A stretch of 64,000 nucleotides of DNA from Paralichthys olivaceus (GCF_024713975.1 NC_091102.1:18129501-18193500), one strand, 5' to 3'. Numbered from the stretch's first letter, positions 40,890 to 53,205 are shown. Translations and numbers: made by a program. The notes: a model not told the origin generated them from the letters alone.

Positions 40890-41345
40890 GGTCTCAGCTC
40901 AGGGGTCTTTCCTCCCACAGGTGGCTCAGCTTCTCTCAGTCGACGGAGAGGCGAGTGTCGGTTGTTTGTCAAAGTGTCCTTGCTGGTCACTGCTAGCTCG
41001 CCTGTTGCCTCAGTAACCTCAGTGTTGTTTTGTGTATATTTTACCTGCTGTCTCAGAGCTAGCTCTCCGTGCTACACCATAATCAATCCGCCTCCTCTGT
41101 TCAAGGCGCCGTCTGTAACTGCAGCCGGAGACTGTCGCAGCGCGTCCGCCTCTGAATCTCTCACAAACACTGAGGGTCTGGAGGCTCCCGGTGGATTTAC
41201 ACTGACATGGACAATCAGCTGTCACAACTTCGATCCGGCGTCATGGGCAAAGGAAGTGCGGCGACTGCCGTTCGTCATTGTTGTCCGTGTAGACATGCGG
41301 AAGGATAAACAGTTCCGCATAGTGGCACCCTCGTTTCCGGTCACT
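40890..41345 (-). promoter_or_regulatory. CpG-rich promoter region of ube2f
   Basis: This is the clearest CpG-dense stretch of the window, against very CpG-poor flanks. It contains several ETS-type GGAA/TTCC cores next to CG (around 41,252, 41,297, 41,315 and 41,336) and no obvious TATA box, as expected for a housekeeping promoter. It sits about 2 kb upstream of the ube2f start codon. It could be bidirectional, but I find no supportable plus-strand gene beside it. Confidence 0.55.
41045..41250 (-). other. ube2f: predicted non-coding exon 1 of ube2f
   Basis: In the CpG-rich segment, the minus strand reads GAGACAGCAG followed by gtaaaatat, a plausible splice donor with the exon ending at 41045. 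No ATG frame continues across it into the ube2f reading frame, so it would be untranslated. The upstream limit (transcription start) is a guess near 41,250. Intron 1 would be 39140-41044. Confidence 0.5.
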
Positions 41346-41439
41346 TCTATCGTAATAACATAATAATAATTCTTACGAGGTCTCCAGTATTCATCAATAA
41401 GATTATGAGAAACTCACAGAAATCAAATTTATTCAACAT

Positions 41440-41468
41440 TTATTACTATTATTATTATTATTATTATT
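41440..41468 (+). repeat. (ATT)n microsatellite
   Basis: ATT trinucleotide run next to the ube2f promoter region. Confidence 0.85.
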
Positions 41469-42889
41469 TACCTTTACCTATTCGCTAAAACTGTCACTAC
41501 ATAGACAGCACCATACATTTCAGAAGAACAGCATTAACGTAGTGTAGGAATCAGCAGTGCAATGTTAAAAGTTTAGGATTTCAAACATACATTATCACTA
41601 TGGAGCATGAAAGGCAGATGAGAGGTCCAATATTTTAATTGAAATTGGCTTAATTAGGATTAGACAGCTCAAATTCTTTGGATTAACTAATGCAGTCAGT
41701 GCAGGGGGTAATGAAACAATTTTGGATACGCGACACAGACTTTCATTACTGTCCCAAATGCAATCACGACTAACCATAATCATAACCATTACTTGCTAAG
41801 AATAACCCTAACCCCAAATTTACCTTAACCCTTACTTTAACCTCAAACACTGACCCACAATTCAGTTGGTTGGCTGGCAGAACAGCTCACTTGCCTCTTG
41901 GGGTAAACTCAATTCACCCTGAACTGTGATTCACTCAACCAGCTGGACTAAGGGGCATGAGACCTGTCTTTGTAAAACAAGAACATGTTGTTAACTGCGC
42001 TGCTGCTTAGCTTTTTAAAAAAGAAAAGAAAAGAGAAGTGGAGACTGTTAATCTTGGAGGGAGTGATTTGATTTGATTTCATCTGTTTGGACAGGTGTTA
42101 GCCATCAGGCTTCCAAAGATGCTGATACACCAAAGAATTTGCCCCTGTGACAATGGTTTGAGCATTCACTCCTTTTCAAAGGGTGTGCTTCACAGTTTGC
42201 TTTTGTTATTCTGCTGACGTCAAGTGAGGACAGAATGTACATCTGTGTTTATTTATGGGAGAGCTATTAGCATGTTGTGGAGATGTAACAAAGTGGAAGA
42301 GAACAGTCAGAGAAACTCTTCAAATAAAACTTGATCAGTTGCAGTTAAAGAACATGCAGTCCAGATTTTAAACATTGAAAACTTAATAATCAGCATGTAA
42401 AGCTAAAAGGATAAAGAACAGTATATATCTGCACACCATTATGAGAATGGAGCCTTTCTTATTCCACACACACTCCCTTCTCTCCCCAAGCAGTACCAAA
42501 GGTCAGGTTATAGATAAAGTGCCAGCCAACAGTACACTGTAGTGTCTACGCTTAGGGACTTTCATATCTAACTCGTCCAGACAGAGAGGACACAAGACAT
42601 AAGGACACACTGTGATTTAGGAATGCATATTTAGACTTAACTATCTGAAAGGATGTGAACACCTACATGTAATAAAGTTTTAACATAATGGAAAGGTATT
42701 GCGAGATTTAAAGTATTTATACATAAGAAAATGTGTGATAAAAATGAAGGGAGCATCAATGACAATTGAGATGAAACTTGGTCAGATTAAGTTAAGAGTG
42801 TTGCAGCTATAGAGCTCAGAGACAAGCTATGTTGTTGAACAATTCTATTCGGTGAAATCAGACAGCTAAAAGAAAGCTGGCAAAATTCA

Positions 42890-43115
42890 GAAAATTAGAC
42901 AAAATGTCAGGGCAAGTTGAAACCAGCAGTGACATCACCAACCTGTTTGTGAGCTGCTGTTTTAAAGCCTCGAGTTTGGCATTTTGGTCGGCACCATCTT
43001 GGACTTTCAAACTAGAAATAACCATATTTTTGGAGTGGAGCCTCACTGAGAGCTCGAGGTCAATCCACACCCACCTGCACCTGCAAACTACACCCATTAG
43101 CTGGTACTATTTTAT
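42890..43115. repeat. probable dispersed repeat (GCACCATCTTGGA type)
   Basis: GGTCGGCACCATCTTGGACT, CTAGAAATAACCATATTTTTGG and CATTAGCTGGTACTATT resemble a fish repeat I know. It yields open frames on both strands, neither with recognisable protein character. Confidence 0.35.
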
Positions 43116-44149
43116 CTTTTATATATAGTGATTGAGATCATAAAGTCTCTGGAAACATTTTTACTTGTGTGAAAATAATAAGACTTCTTTTCCCAACCAG
43201 TCGACCTCTGCTGGTCTATCAAGATAGTACAGGTTTTAGGTTCTCCCATATTGGTCTATGATTCCGACGTATCAGGGTTTTAAATTGTCCTTGCATCCAC
43301 AGTTGACCCAGATTATTCCTCTCAATCATATAACCCCCTGCTGCCTTGATAATTCAAATAATTCCAAATTCCATCAAATGCATGGCATCAGATTTTCAAG
43401 CTAATAGTCAACACTTATCAAAGCTTTTTTCCACTTACCCTGAAGCTGCAGTTATTAAACCTCTATGGTGTCATTTAGAAGGTTGTTTTTCAACAGCTTA
43501 AAATCTTCTTGCCCCTAAACAACTGTTTTGAAGTTTTCCAGGCAGGATTTCAACCGCATCAATAACACAGAACTTCACTCTTGTCCTGAATGACATTCAC
43601 TTCAACAATGGAAAGGTTCTGCAGTGAAAGAGTGTATGGACATGTCAACACAATTACAAAACCAAGCTCTACCTCAGTGAATACAATAGGAATTTAATAT
43701 TGTTAGGACTCTATTATGACATCATTCCAGTTCTCAGATATTTAAACTGGCTCTCTGTGTGTTTAAATAACATTTCTTTTTTTGTTTAGTGTTGATTAAA
43801 TATATTTCTGATGTGCTGCTCTGTTATGAAGTTTCCAGACCTCTCAGACCATCTGGGACACGTCTTCTTCTTGTTCCAAAACTAAACATGGAAAATCAAC
43901 ATTCAGTTTTTATATATCATATATCTGGGAGGAATTCATACATATCATATTATTTTAATCAGAGTTTAAAACATTACAATTAATTCACATTATAGCTACA
44001 CTGTAAGTTTTAAAATAGCATTGTCTTATTCTATTGTATCTTGTATTGCTTTAAAATCCACTTTATGTGTCTTCTACAGTGTCACATGCTCCGACCTTCT
44101 GTTGATCCTTTTCTGTCAATACAAAGCTCTTTGTTTTGGCCTGCAGGTT

Positions 44150-44370
44150 GAAGGTACTGGCATATGAGCTAAATGCAAACATCAGCAAACTGACATGTGA
44201 TGTTCAGCAGGTATAATCTTTTCCATGTTGCCTCATGTTAGTTTAGTGTGTTAGCATGCAAATATTTAGCAGTAAAGACAAAGCACACACAAGGTTGATG
44301 GGAATGTCTTTAGCTCTGTAGATAGTTGATCCTAAACAAAAGTTTTGGAGGAATTCAAGTTTTTTTTAAA
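44150..44370 (+). repeat. dispersed fish repeat (GAGCTAAATGC...GGTATAAT type)
   Basis: Includes GAGCTAAATGCAAACATCAG, GTTCAGCAGGTATAAT, GTGTTAGCATGCAAATATTT and GATGGGAATGTCTTTAGCTC in the order I recall for a common teleost repeat. Non-coding. Confidence 0.6.
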
Positions 44371-45649
44371 ATCTGGATTTAATGATTTACTAACACAAAC
44401 ATTTGGAGAATTGTGTCTTGCACTTACAACACTCTTTAAGCACAGTTTTTCGAATCATAAATTACACCACTACTTACTGCGTGAGTCACATCTGGCTGTC
44501 AGTTCACATCCAGCCGTGACCGTGACTGCTGCAGCAGTGACATCAGCCCCACTGGCCTCGAATCTTAATCTTGTAGAAAGCAAGTCTCACACCCGGGGCT
44601 TCGCTCTCCCTGCTGGAAACACATGACCCAGATGTCAGCGTATCTTGTCGACTCAATTTACGAGAGAAAAACTCCTCTGCAAGAACATGACTAACGCACA
44701 TGTCATAACAAGACACATCCTGTTTTCTGCCAAATGTTTGTTTTGCCCATGCGATAAGTCGAGAGGCTGTTAGGAAAATTAAGAAGGGCTGTACTCTATT
44801 TGTAATTATAAAAGCAAACTACTAATAAGCACGGTGAGCTACTTAGTTTAGCCTTGTTGGTTAAAATCTAACAGACACCAATTTTTTGTGTGTGAAAAAA
44901 ATACTTCTTATAGATTACAGAAGAACAGTTTGACAAGTGACTACTGAACATTTGTTCTCCATCAAGATTAGATTATATTAGCTATAAATTCCCAGGATGT
45001 GCTCAGAAATAGCTGAGACTGTAATTTGACATTTCTAAATAAGATGTGTTTTACCAATAAATGGGAACTGATGCTTTCTGACAACATTTTGTGTCCTTCA
45101 GTCATATGGAAAGTTTGTGGGATGTGCAGAGCTTTCAAGTATCAGGAGTACAGGGCTGATCAAAGCTTATATTATCAGAAGTACTCATGTACTAACATAT
45201 TATGGAATGCATGATTAAAAACAAGTGAAAAAGTACTCAGATAGATATTTCAGTCTGGGCACAGTCACAAATATATAATAAGGAATATTTGAATATAGAA
45301 TTCAGTAATCAGGGAGGACTTTCAGTTGTAGCACATGTGAGTGGAGATGAAAACGTGTACAGCAGAACTGCTCCGTGTTTGACACACAACTCGCTTGGTT
45401 TTGTGACTAATACAAATGAGAATTCAAATGAGTCATATATCTTATTTGTATGTTCAGATCTTATGTAATGTTTTTGCACAGTAATCATTCGCATCTGACT
45501 TCAGCTCGTGTGTGCCTCCTGACTGATCCACATTTTATATACTGACTTAAATGGATGTAGATGAAATCATTTGAGACATTGATACCCTGTTATAAGAGGA
45601 AACATCCAATTGTGAAAAGACACACCAATAAAAACAAATCACTTGAGTT

Positions 45650-47470
45650 ATGTCTGTATTTGTGTGAGGAGAGAGTCCGACCTGCTGAAGTTTCAACTCG
45701 TGTAACTGTAACAAATGTGTTTTCTAATTAACACTGGGAACACTTGAATTTAGCCTTACTTTTTAGATAAGACTTTGAAAAGCAAAAAGAAATGATAAAA
45801 ATGTTTAATTAAATATGTAAAGATATTTAACATGTGGGAAATCTTTTGCAGTCAGGGACTGCGTGAAGTGTTTGACCCTCAGACATTAGCGGACTCTTTG
45901 AATCATCCCTGGTGATTCTCTCCCACTGCAGTCTCATTCAGCTCTTCAGATCGCTTTGAGGTTTCTCTGTCTTCATTCCGCTCTTCACCAACTCCAACAC
46001 ATAGTTGGACTGTGATCAGGTGACTGATTCGGCCAATCGAGGATGTTGCCACCCTACAGTGCTGCCAGGTGCAGACAATACAGCTACAGACACCTTAAAG
46101 CGGGGTTCACCCTGGACATACCTGGGAGATGGGTTTCTGGAATAAACACAAACAGGAAAAATGGCAGCAAATGAACTGTGAATTACTCCCAAAGGTTGCA
46201 GCGGTAAAGTTAAATTAATTTTCTCTCTCAGGCGCACATTTGGTCATGTCAGTGCATGGAGCTTCTAACGTGCATCTAACATGTCTCAGTGATAAGAGGC
46301 ACAAGTCATCCTGAGGAACATTTTTTCCTATTGCACAGATCATTGGAGGTTATTCAAGGCGACTGGATGTTTTCCACGCTTTGGTGCTTCCCAGGAAACC
46401 GAGGGGGGGGTTAGTGGTTTCCTGCCAAGTTACAGACCTACAGGCAGTTTACTCTTCAAATCATCTCACCCTGAGCCTGCGTGTCAGTGGTGATTTGCCT
46501 GTGTAGTGTTTATTCACACACAAACTAATGCACATGCACCTCTTTAAGAAAATTGATCTGAATGGTTTGCGTTTTCAAATGTAGCTCCTAAAAGGAGTTA
46601 AACAAATTTGATTCAAGCAAACATTGTGACCTCTGGTGTAAATTTTGCCTGAGAACCTGTCGGGTGTGTGAAGATGCCAGGAATCAGAGGGATCAGAGGA
46701 GCTGACGAACAAAGAGATCAGTAACAAGCTTGGAAGGAAAGTGTGGAGATGTCTTAGAATGATTCTCAGCTGGACTTTTCTCTGGAGCAGACAGAAGCAA
46801 GATCCATCTCAGCTCTGACCCCAACACACAGAGCTTCTGCTTTCTCCTCAAAGATTCATCCAGGATCATTTATTAAAGTGTGTCTTGTATAGAAAAATAT
46901 ATATGTTTTGAGCTCTTCAGTTTTTCTAGTTATTTTCTCAATTTACATAATTCAATGTCTTAAAATTAACACAGAGACAGAATATAGGAAAATGTAAAAA
47001 GAAGGAATTGTGGGATCTTCTTGAGGAACAGAATGTTGGCTACTTGAAATCGTTGACAAATCCAGCAGCTGAACACGATGATGTTCTTTGAGCAATGGAA
47101 ATTAAACATTGTTTGAAAAGTTCATATGCTTCCATCTTGTGTGTTTGCTATTCTTTCACCTTCTGTCCATTAACCTAAAACCAGCTTCATTTGTTTAAGC
47201 ATGTAAACAGTGCTACTCCTCCATCAGGTGGAGCCTCCATCTGGTTCTTTTCTGCTATTGTCCTTTTTTTTTTTTCAGGGTTCTCTAAAACCTTATCTGA
47301 CGAAATACCACCCTCTAGTGTTATTGTCTGTGTACTTCCACAAATAACTGATGTAATTCCACCATGCTTTATGAATCTGAGCGTCAGCATTATGAGTGGA
47401 CAGCGAGCACAGGCTACAAATACTGAAGAGTGCATGCTGCTGCAGAGGCATGGCCTTTCTCACTGATACT
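45650..47470 (-). pseudogene. decayed 3' end of a copy-B-like methyltransferase gene
   Basis: Three pieces match copy B and its downstream flank in the same order. Positions 45,650-46,045 resemble 53,145-53,709; for example both read TGAAGTGTTTGACCC near 45,865 and 53,524. The CCACCCTCTAGTG motif near 47,310 matches 54,592. A 22-base exact match at 47,443-47,464 equals exon 5 of copy B (55,103-55,124, encoding VRKAMPL). After that match the reading frame of the relic degenerates. The spacing is similar to that in copy B. A gene copy between copy A and ube2f that decayed is the simplest reading; a partial duplication is the alternative. Confidence 0.4.
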
Positions 47471-48254
47471 TCTGATACTGATCTGAAGTCAGCAGAGACA
47501 AGTCTATCACTCAGTTGAAGGGATATACGTCTGCATTTCTCAATGTAGAAAAATGAAGCAATCCCAGATACCTCTCATTTGGACATGTAGTCTGTGCAGT
47601 AGTGATCATGGTGTGAGGTCCTGCATTATTTTTATAGTATGAAATAACTAATTAAATGAACATACTGGAAAAATCCACACTTGAACATAAATTAGTGCGA
47701 TAAGCACGGACTGAAAGGTTTATTGCGTGCATTCACACCAGCACTTCCATGTGGTCAAGCTCTATGTAATAACCAGAAATACATTTTACTTCAAGGTGTA
47801 CATGAGTTATAGTTATTTTACATTGGAAATTGTCTGTGATTTTCATACAAAAGCTTTTTCAACTGAGTGACAACTTTTGTTAAACTGGCCAAAATGGAGT
47901 TAAAGTTAAAAAATTTCCTCTGAGAAAATAATTTCTTCAAAGTCTTGAAAGTAAAAGTATGTTGGTATGTATCATAAGCAAATTTATTGAGGTAAAAACA
48001 TTTATCATACAGTCAAAATGTTGGTCAATGGTCAGTGATACATGGGCCTACAATGTAGGAGTGAATTTGGGTAATCTGGGACACTCTGGAGGATCTCCAG
48101 TGTTCAATGCATGTCTGAAAACAACTTCTGTTAGTCTAAAACTTGTATTATGGATTAGGTTGTAAGTCTTTTGACAAATAATTATCATGACACAAGGAAA
48201 GCTCAGTAACAGTTCTGGGAAAAACAAGAATTTCAAAGTTCAATAAGCTCCCTC

Positions 48255-48260
48255 TTTAAT
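48255..48260 (-). terminator. candidate poly(A) signal of copy A
   Basis: ATTAAA on the minus strand, 75 bases after the stop codon. The same hexamer in similar flanking sequence lies after the stop of copy C, which supports it. Confidence 0.5.
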
Positions 48261-48334
48261 GCATCAAAGGCTTTGATAGGCTTCTGAAGTTTATATATAT
48301 TGTACTTTGTTACAACACACATCTACAGAGTTGA

Positions 48335-50820
48335 TTATTGTGATTTTGATGCCAAATAACCGAAAAATGTCATCTCCCTTTCTATTACAGTGTTAAGAGA
48401 GGTGACTCCCATTTCGTCCAGAAACCTGTCAAGCAGCGAGAAACAGAGTCTGATTATTTTACCTCTTTATCTACAGCACCACAGGAAAACAGTCAGACAA
48501 TTCTGATTCAATTCTCAAAGTCATCTCTCTCTAGGTTACCTCTTCTGAATGTTGAGCAGCAGGTTGTTGGCAGCCTGAGGGTCATCCTTCTTGTAAGTTT
48601 GGAACATGGACCAGGTCTCAATGAATCCCAACAGGTTTTTCAGTGTGATGAAAGATTTCACTTGAATACCTTCAATCCTTTTGTAGATTCATGTATTATT
48701 CAAAAGATAAAATAGCAACATTAGGTGTTTTTTTTAATTGTTAAAGAACAAGGCTACTGTGTAAAACCACAGTTCAATGACTGTGCTTAATATTTGATCT
48801 TTTTAAAGGTCAGCAGAAGTGGTGTTATTTCTAGGTATTACAGAGGTGTACTTAGCATTGGTAAGTTAAGTGTCTGTGTTGTAATTACCGTTCTTTGTCT
48901 GGAAAAGGGATTGCAGAGTATAACTTCTCCAGTTCACTGTCACACTGAACTACTGGGTTGCTGGTGTATGGTATCAGCAGCTGATGCACCTAAAAGTTAA
49001 TATAGATTAAAAAGTGAATCCTTTACTATATGTGCTGACTTTTGTATTTTGTGTGATGATGGCTCCTGATGGTGGACTATGATTACAACAAGACCCTGAT
49101 ATACAAGGTTCCCACTGTGATGGCCTCCGGTCATATGATAGTCCTGGTTCCGCCCTCCCTGTGTTTTTCTTTCAGAGGCTCTGATCGCTGGCTCCTCCCT
49201 CCTCATTGAAGAATTGGCCTCACCTGCTGGGTGTCTATATAAGCTAGCAGTTTCAAGATGGCTCTCTCTTTCCACTCTACTCACAGTCTACAATTACCAG
49301 CAATAACATTTAATCATCATTGATTTTGTCAATTTTGTTCAGTTACACGTGGCATCTATTGCACTTCTGTCTGTCCTGGGAGAGGGATCCCTCACATGTG
49401 GCTCTCTGAGGTGTACAGTTGCATCTTGTAAAGTCCTATGAGACGAATTAATATTTATATTTTGACTGATAGTGTGTTAAAGGTCTTGCCTGAGATCCTG
49501 AATCCAACCTTTGTAATTATTGGCTCTTTTGCTGATGATCATGCTAATGACTCTACACCCACCTCATCATAGATGCTGTCAAGTCGTTCTCCACAGTTTG
49601 AGTAGTGTAATTTGGTGGTATTGTAGTCAAGAAGAGCAATGCAGCCGCGGGGCTTCAGAACCCGACCTGCCTCAGCAAGGAACTTTGCATGATCAAACCA
49701 GTGAGCAGCTGCTGATGCTGTTACCAAGTCTACAGAGCTGTCAGAAAATGGAAGCTCCTCTGCTCTCCCTTTCCTGCAGGTGCAAAGTGAGACTGAGGCT
49801 CAATACAGGTCACAGAGAAAGACATTTAAAACAGTTCACTCTACTATCAGTCCCATTAATATGAATGTCAGATCTATTATTTCATGCAGTACTTGTTTTT
49901 GAAGTCTGAATTTCATTCAATTAATTTAGAGCAAGAGTGGACTATTAGAGTCAGGCATCTGGGTATCTTATCATCTTGCCATGTTGAGGGGAAGGTAATC
50001 TTAAGTGACGTATCCAGAAGCATTACATTTTGTCATACATTCTGGTGTTCCTGGGTGCCTATACACACTGGAGTTGTCTCTCAGCTGATCAGAGAGGTGC
50101 ACAAAGGGACGGGAGACCTAGTTGTTGACCAAGTTAACTCCTTTATTTGTGTTACAAACGAGATGTGGAGTTGAGGAGCATGATAAAAAAAACAACAGGG
50201 TAACCAATGACAAATCTTTTAAACATAGAAATATAGCTGATGGAGACAATGACACTGTTTATTAAGCAGAATTTTACAACAGAAAAACACAGAAATAAAA
50301 TATAACCCTATATTAACAATATTTCCCACCATTCAGTTGCTTTGTTTTCAGGTTAACACAACAGCCTCTCGAGATGTCTTACCTGTACTCGATGTTGGAG
50401 AACCCTGGCACAGCTCTGGCCTCCTCAAGCTGACACTCACTGATGTCAATACCAACGACTTCTTTAAAGTGCTGTGCCAATATTCGAGTGGTCTGACCTG
50501 TTCCACATCCCAGATCTACTGCCAACACATGTGGCTGTCCCTTCTGAGGATGCCAACAGATTTGCAACACTTGTTGTCAGTGTGAAGCATATTTCAGGTT
50601 TTTCCTCATGAACTCTTAACTTTTACAACCAATAAGCAGCATGCCCAGTTACAGAGCTCTAAATGCAATATGATAAGAGAGTGTACTATGTATTCAGAAC
50701 ATGGCTTACCTTTTCATCTAAGTATTGAAGGATAATATTTCTGACCTCATCTGGAGGTTCAACGCGATACTTCTGGTAGACGGAGGCGTGCTCCTTCCCC
50801 TCAAAGAACCGGTGTGTCAT
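48335..50820 (-). CDS. class I SAM-dependent methyltransferase, copy A (6 exons)
   Basis: Predicted Methyltransf_11-type enzyme, of the kind often named 'putative methyltransferase DDB_G0268948-like' in fish; substrate unknown. Exons in order: 50710-50820, 50383-50543, 49563-49773, 48889-48989, 48540-48677 and 48335-48425. They total 813 bp, giving 270 residues and a TAA stop, with GT-AG introns and matching phases. The protein starts MTHRFFEGKEHASVYQKYR. SAM motif I, VDLGCGTGQ, is at 46-54. The acidic residue after beta-2 is D70 (GIDIS). AEELPF is at 95-100, HWF at 115-117 and LKPRGC at about 130. No signal peptide or membrane segment is seen, so it is likely cytosolic. The start has a good Kozak context (ACCACC-ATG). 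The last 20 residues diverge strongly from copy C although no indel separates them. The exon 5 acceptor is AAAG rather than CAG. Confidence 0.93.
49020..49480 (+). mobile_element. repeat insertion with LTR-like signals in intron 3 of copy A
   Basis: The segment includes TGTCTATATAAGCTAG (TATA-like) and CCTGGGAGAGGGATCCCTCA...GGCTCTCTGAGGT, a motif set I know from dispersed fish repeats. The matching intron of copy C (60396-60723) is shorter (328 versus 573 bp) and lacks it, so insertion came after the A/C duplication or was lost in C. Confidence 0.5.
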
Positions 50821-51595
50821 GGTGGTGCTTCTTTTAGTCGTCGCTCACTGACCTGTTGTCATCTGTGCCTTTGTTCCAGTAGTTTCCCTTGTAGTGCAAA
50901 ACTCTACAAAGATCTCATCTTTCTGTTATCATGTCATTATAAAAATACACTTGTTATAAAAATAACTTCTTAATAATTTCTTTCAAGTGCAATAATATCC
51001 AAAGAATAGATCATGTTTTTAACTTGTATAGATACTCGTTTTTAACTCAAGAAATCCACCATCATTTTGATGTAATGTAATCATAAACCCTCTTTGGCTT
51101 TCAATGAATATTTAAATGACTCTAAAGTCACAAACATGAAACACAATACACATAGGGAGAGCATGTTTGAACACATAGCAGACATATACTGTAACTGCTC
51201 CTGTATAACTTCAGGGGTAACTCACTTTGAGTTATAAACAGTAAACCTCTCTTTCTTTAACATTAACAATCATTAGTAACATATCATATCATATCACATA
51301 TCATATCGAATCATGCCAGCGCACAAAATCACATTCACACCGTAACGATACAAACGAGAATTATCCGTCAGCGCCATTGTTTACACAAGCCCGCAGTTCT
51401 TCAACTCGGCTGTACACAAAAAACTTCAACAACCGACTCATCACAGCTACAACAAGCTCCTGCACACTTCAGGAGGAGGCAGTCATAGTACGTTTAAGAG
51501 AGTACCAACCTGTAAACAGATTCACAGAATCACAGCGTGAGAGAGCGCACCACCATTTTCTTCTCCAAGTCTCTTTCTGAGGGAACACCTCTCAC

Positions 51596-51650
51596 CTTGG
51601 GCACTGTCGGGAAACGATAGCCGCACCTTGGTTCCGCTTTCTTTTCTTTC
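51596..51650 (-). promoter_or_regulatory. predicted promoter-proximal non-coding exon of methyltransferase copy A
   Basis: The minus strand reads GTGCCCAAG followed by gtgagagg, a strong donor with the exon ending at 51596, inside a locally CpG-richer stretch (51,340-51,650). An AT-rich TATA-like run lies just upstream at about 51,662-51,680. A possible acceptor (GATGACAACAG) lies at about 50,858, 37 bases before the start codon. The structure is inferred from signals alone. Confidence 0.4.
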
Positions 51651-51989
51651 CTCCAACTTTCACAATAAAATATATTATTTTTAACCTTGAGCTGGTTATT
51701 GTTCAAACATAAATGTGTATCATAAGCATATTCTGACCTTGCTGTTTCCAGAACACTCAGATACTCTGCAGTTAGACTTTTGAAGTACCTATCACAAATT
51801 AAAATAATCTGTGAATAAACAGAAAGGTTACTGAGTAAACACTACAGTATCACTGGAGTATGCATATTTATACAGCATTGACGTAAGAGATGATTTATGT
51901 GTAGACCTAGAAGTTCAAAGGAAATTTTCCCCACTAAATTCAGTTAATATTTTAATCCAAGTGACAACTAAATAAATTCTTGAAAGGGA

Positions 51990-52145
51990 GACTTGTTCAA
52001 GAGGCCACCATGACATTGACCTTTGACCTCGCAAGTCAGGTCAGTTGATCTGTAAGTGAACATTTGTTCTAAATTTGAAAGGATTCTTTCAAGGACTTTC
52101 AAAGATAATGCATTCACTTGGAAAAACATGTTTTGTAAGGTCACT
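51990..52145 (+). repeat. dispersed fish repeat (GACCTTTGACCTC type)
   Basis: CATGACATTGACCTTTGACC, AGTGAACATTTGTTC, AAATTTGAAAGGATTC and TTTCAAGGAC occur in the order I recall for a widespread teleost repeat. It lies upstream of copy A. Confidence 0.55.
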
Positions 52146-53139
52146 TTTTTAAATCTTGTGTGTATCTTCTGTGTGTCTTTGTGTGCGTCTTGTCTTGTGA
52201 TTTGCTTTGTGAAGTCAGGGACATAAGAAAATGATCTTAACTCAAAGGAAGTTAAGTGGTTTTAAGTTTAAAAAAGAGGACATTTAATATTAGACATAGT
52301 TGTAATGTGTGTGAGGTGAGTATGGAAAGGCTTCAAAGGTGCACATCATCAACATAATTTATTGGGATAGCCAAACAAACAATAAAATAGTCTCAACATA
52401 TAACCATATAAGAACAAAACAAGAAAAAACATAATTATTAATCGTTCATAAGTCATCGGGTGACTGTTCTTGAATATATTCCAAAAATGATAAAATCTTG
52501 AGACAATATACTGTATGAGCATAAAAATACTCATATAGCTGGTTTGTTAATTCAAACAGTAAATATATGTCTTAGTATCCAGTGAGGGCTTTTAGCTTTA
52601 CAACAAACTGAAAGAGGAAACATAATCAAAGTGTACCAGGCATCACTGATGTAAAAATATCATCTGTCAACTGACTCAAATTACATTTGTTCCCACTTAA
52701 ACTCTTAACACCCAAATATCTTGAGCTTTGTTACTTATGTTCAACCTTCTTTCATTTGAATGCAGCTGGAGGGAAAAATGTTTCTTGTGACTAATAAGAA
52801 AGAATATAAAAATGACACGTAACTCTCATTGGTATATTTAAATCTAAGTGGTTTCCTTTGAAGGAGGCTGCATTATTCATATTTTCAATATTGATTTAAA
52901 ACTGTGGACACAGTGTCCTCATGTGACCCAAAAGGAAAAGCTCTGATAATTCATTTGTTTTGGGGTTTTTTTGGTTTCATTTTCAGATAATTTAAGCAAT
53001 AAAGCCAAAAGAAACATTTTACAGAATTTTGTTTTATATGTTATTTATTTATGTTTTATCACTTGTACCTTGTGGTGGACATTGAGTCATGTTTCATTTA
53101 TTTTCATTTCACATTCATTTTCATTTGTCTTTATCTACG

Positions 53140-53205
53140 AGTATGTGTGTGTACTTTTGTCTTTGTGGGGACAAGTTTGACCTTTAGACCTTGAAGTATA
53201 AACTC
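53140..53205 (+). repeat. dispersed repeat fragment (TTTGTGGGGACA type)
   Basis: GTCTTTGTGGGGACAAGTTTGACCT and following bases resemble fish repeats linked to TTAGGG-like runs (see 63230-63410). A related, more decayed segment lies at 45,655-45,740. Confidence 0.4.

Larger units (their letters stand above)
41346..48334. other. intergenic DNA between ube2f and methyltransferase A
   Basis: Holds dispersed repeats (42,890, 44,150) and the methyltransferase relic (45,650-47,470). No intact gene is seen on either strand. Confidence 0.7.

Noticed and set aside
40962..41363. 133-residue open frame, plus strand
   Set aside because: Arises from the GC-rich ube2f promoter where stop codons are rare; no protein-like motif and antisense to the predicted 5' exon.
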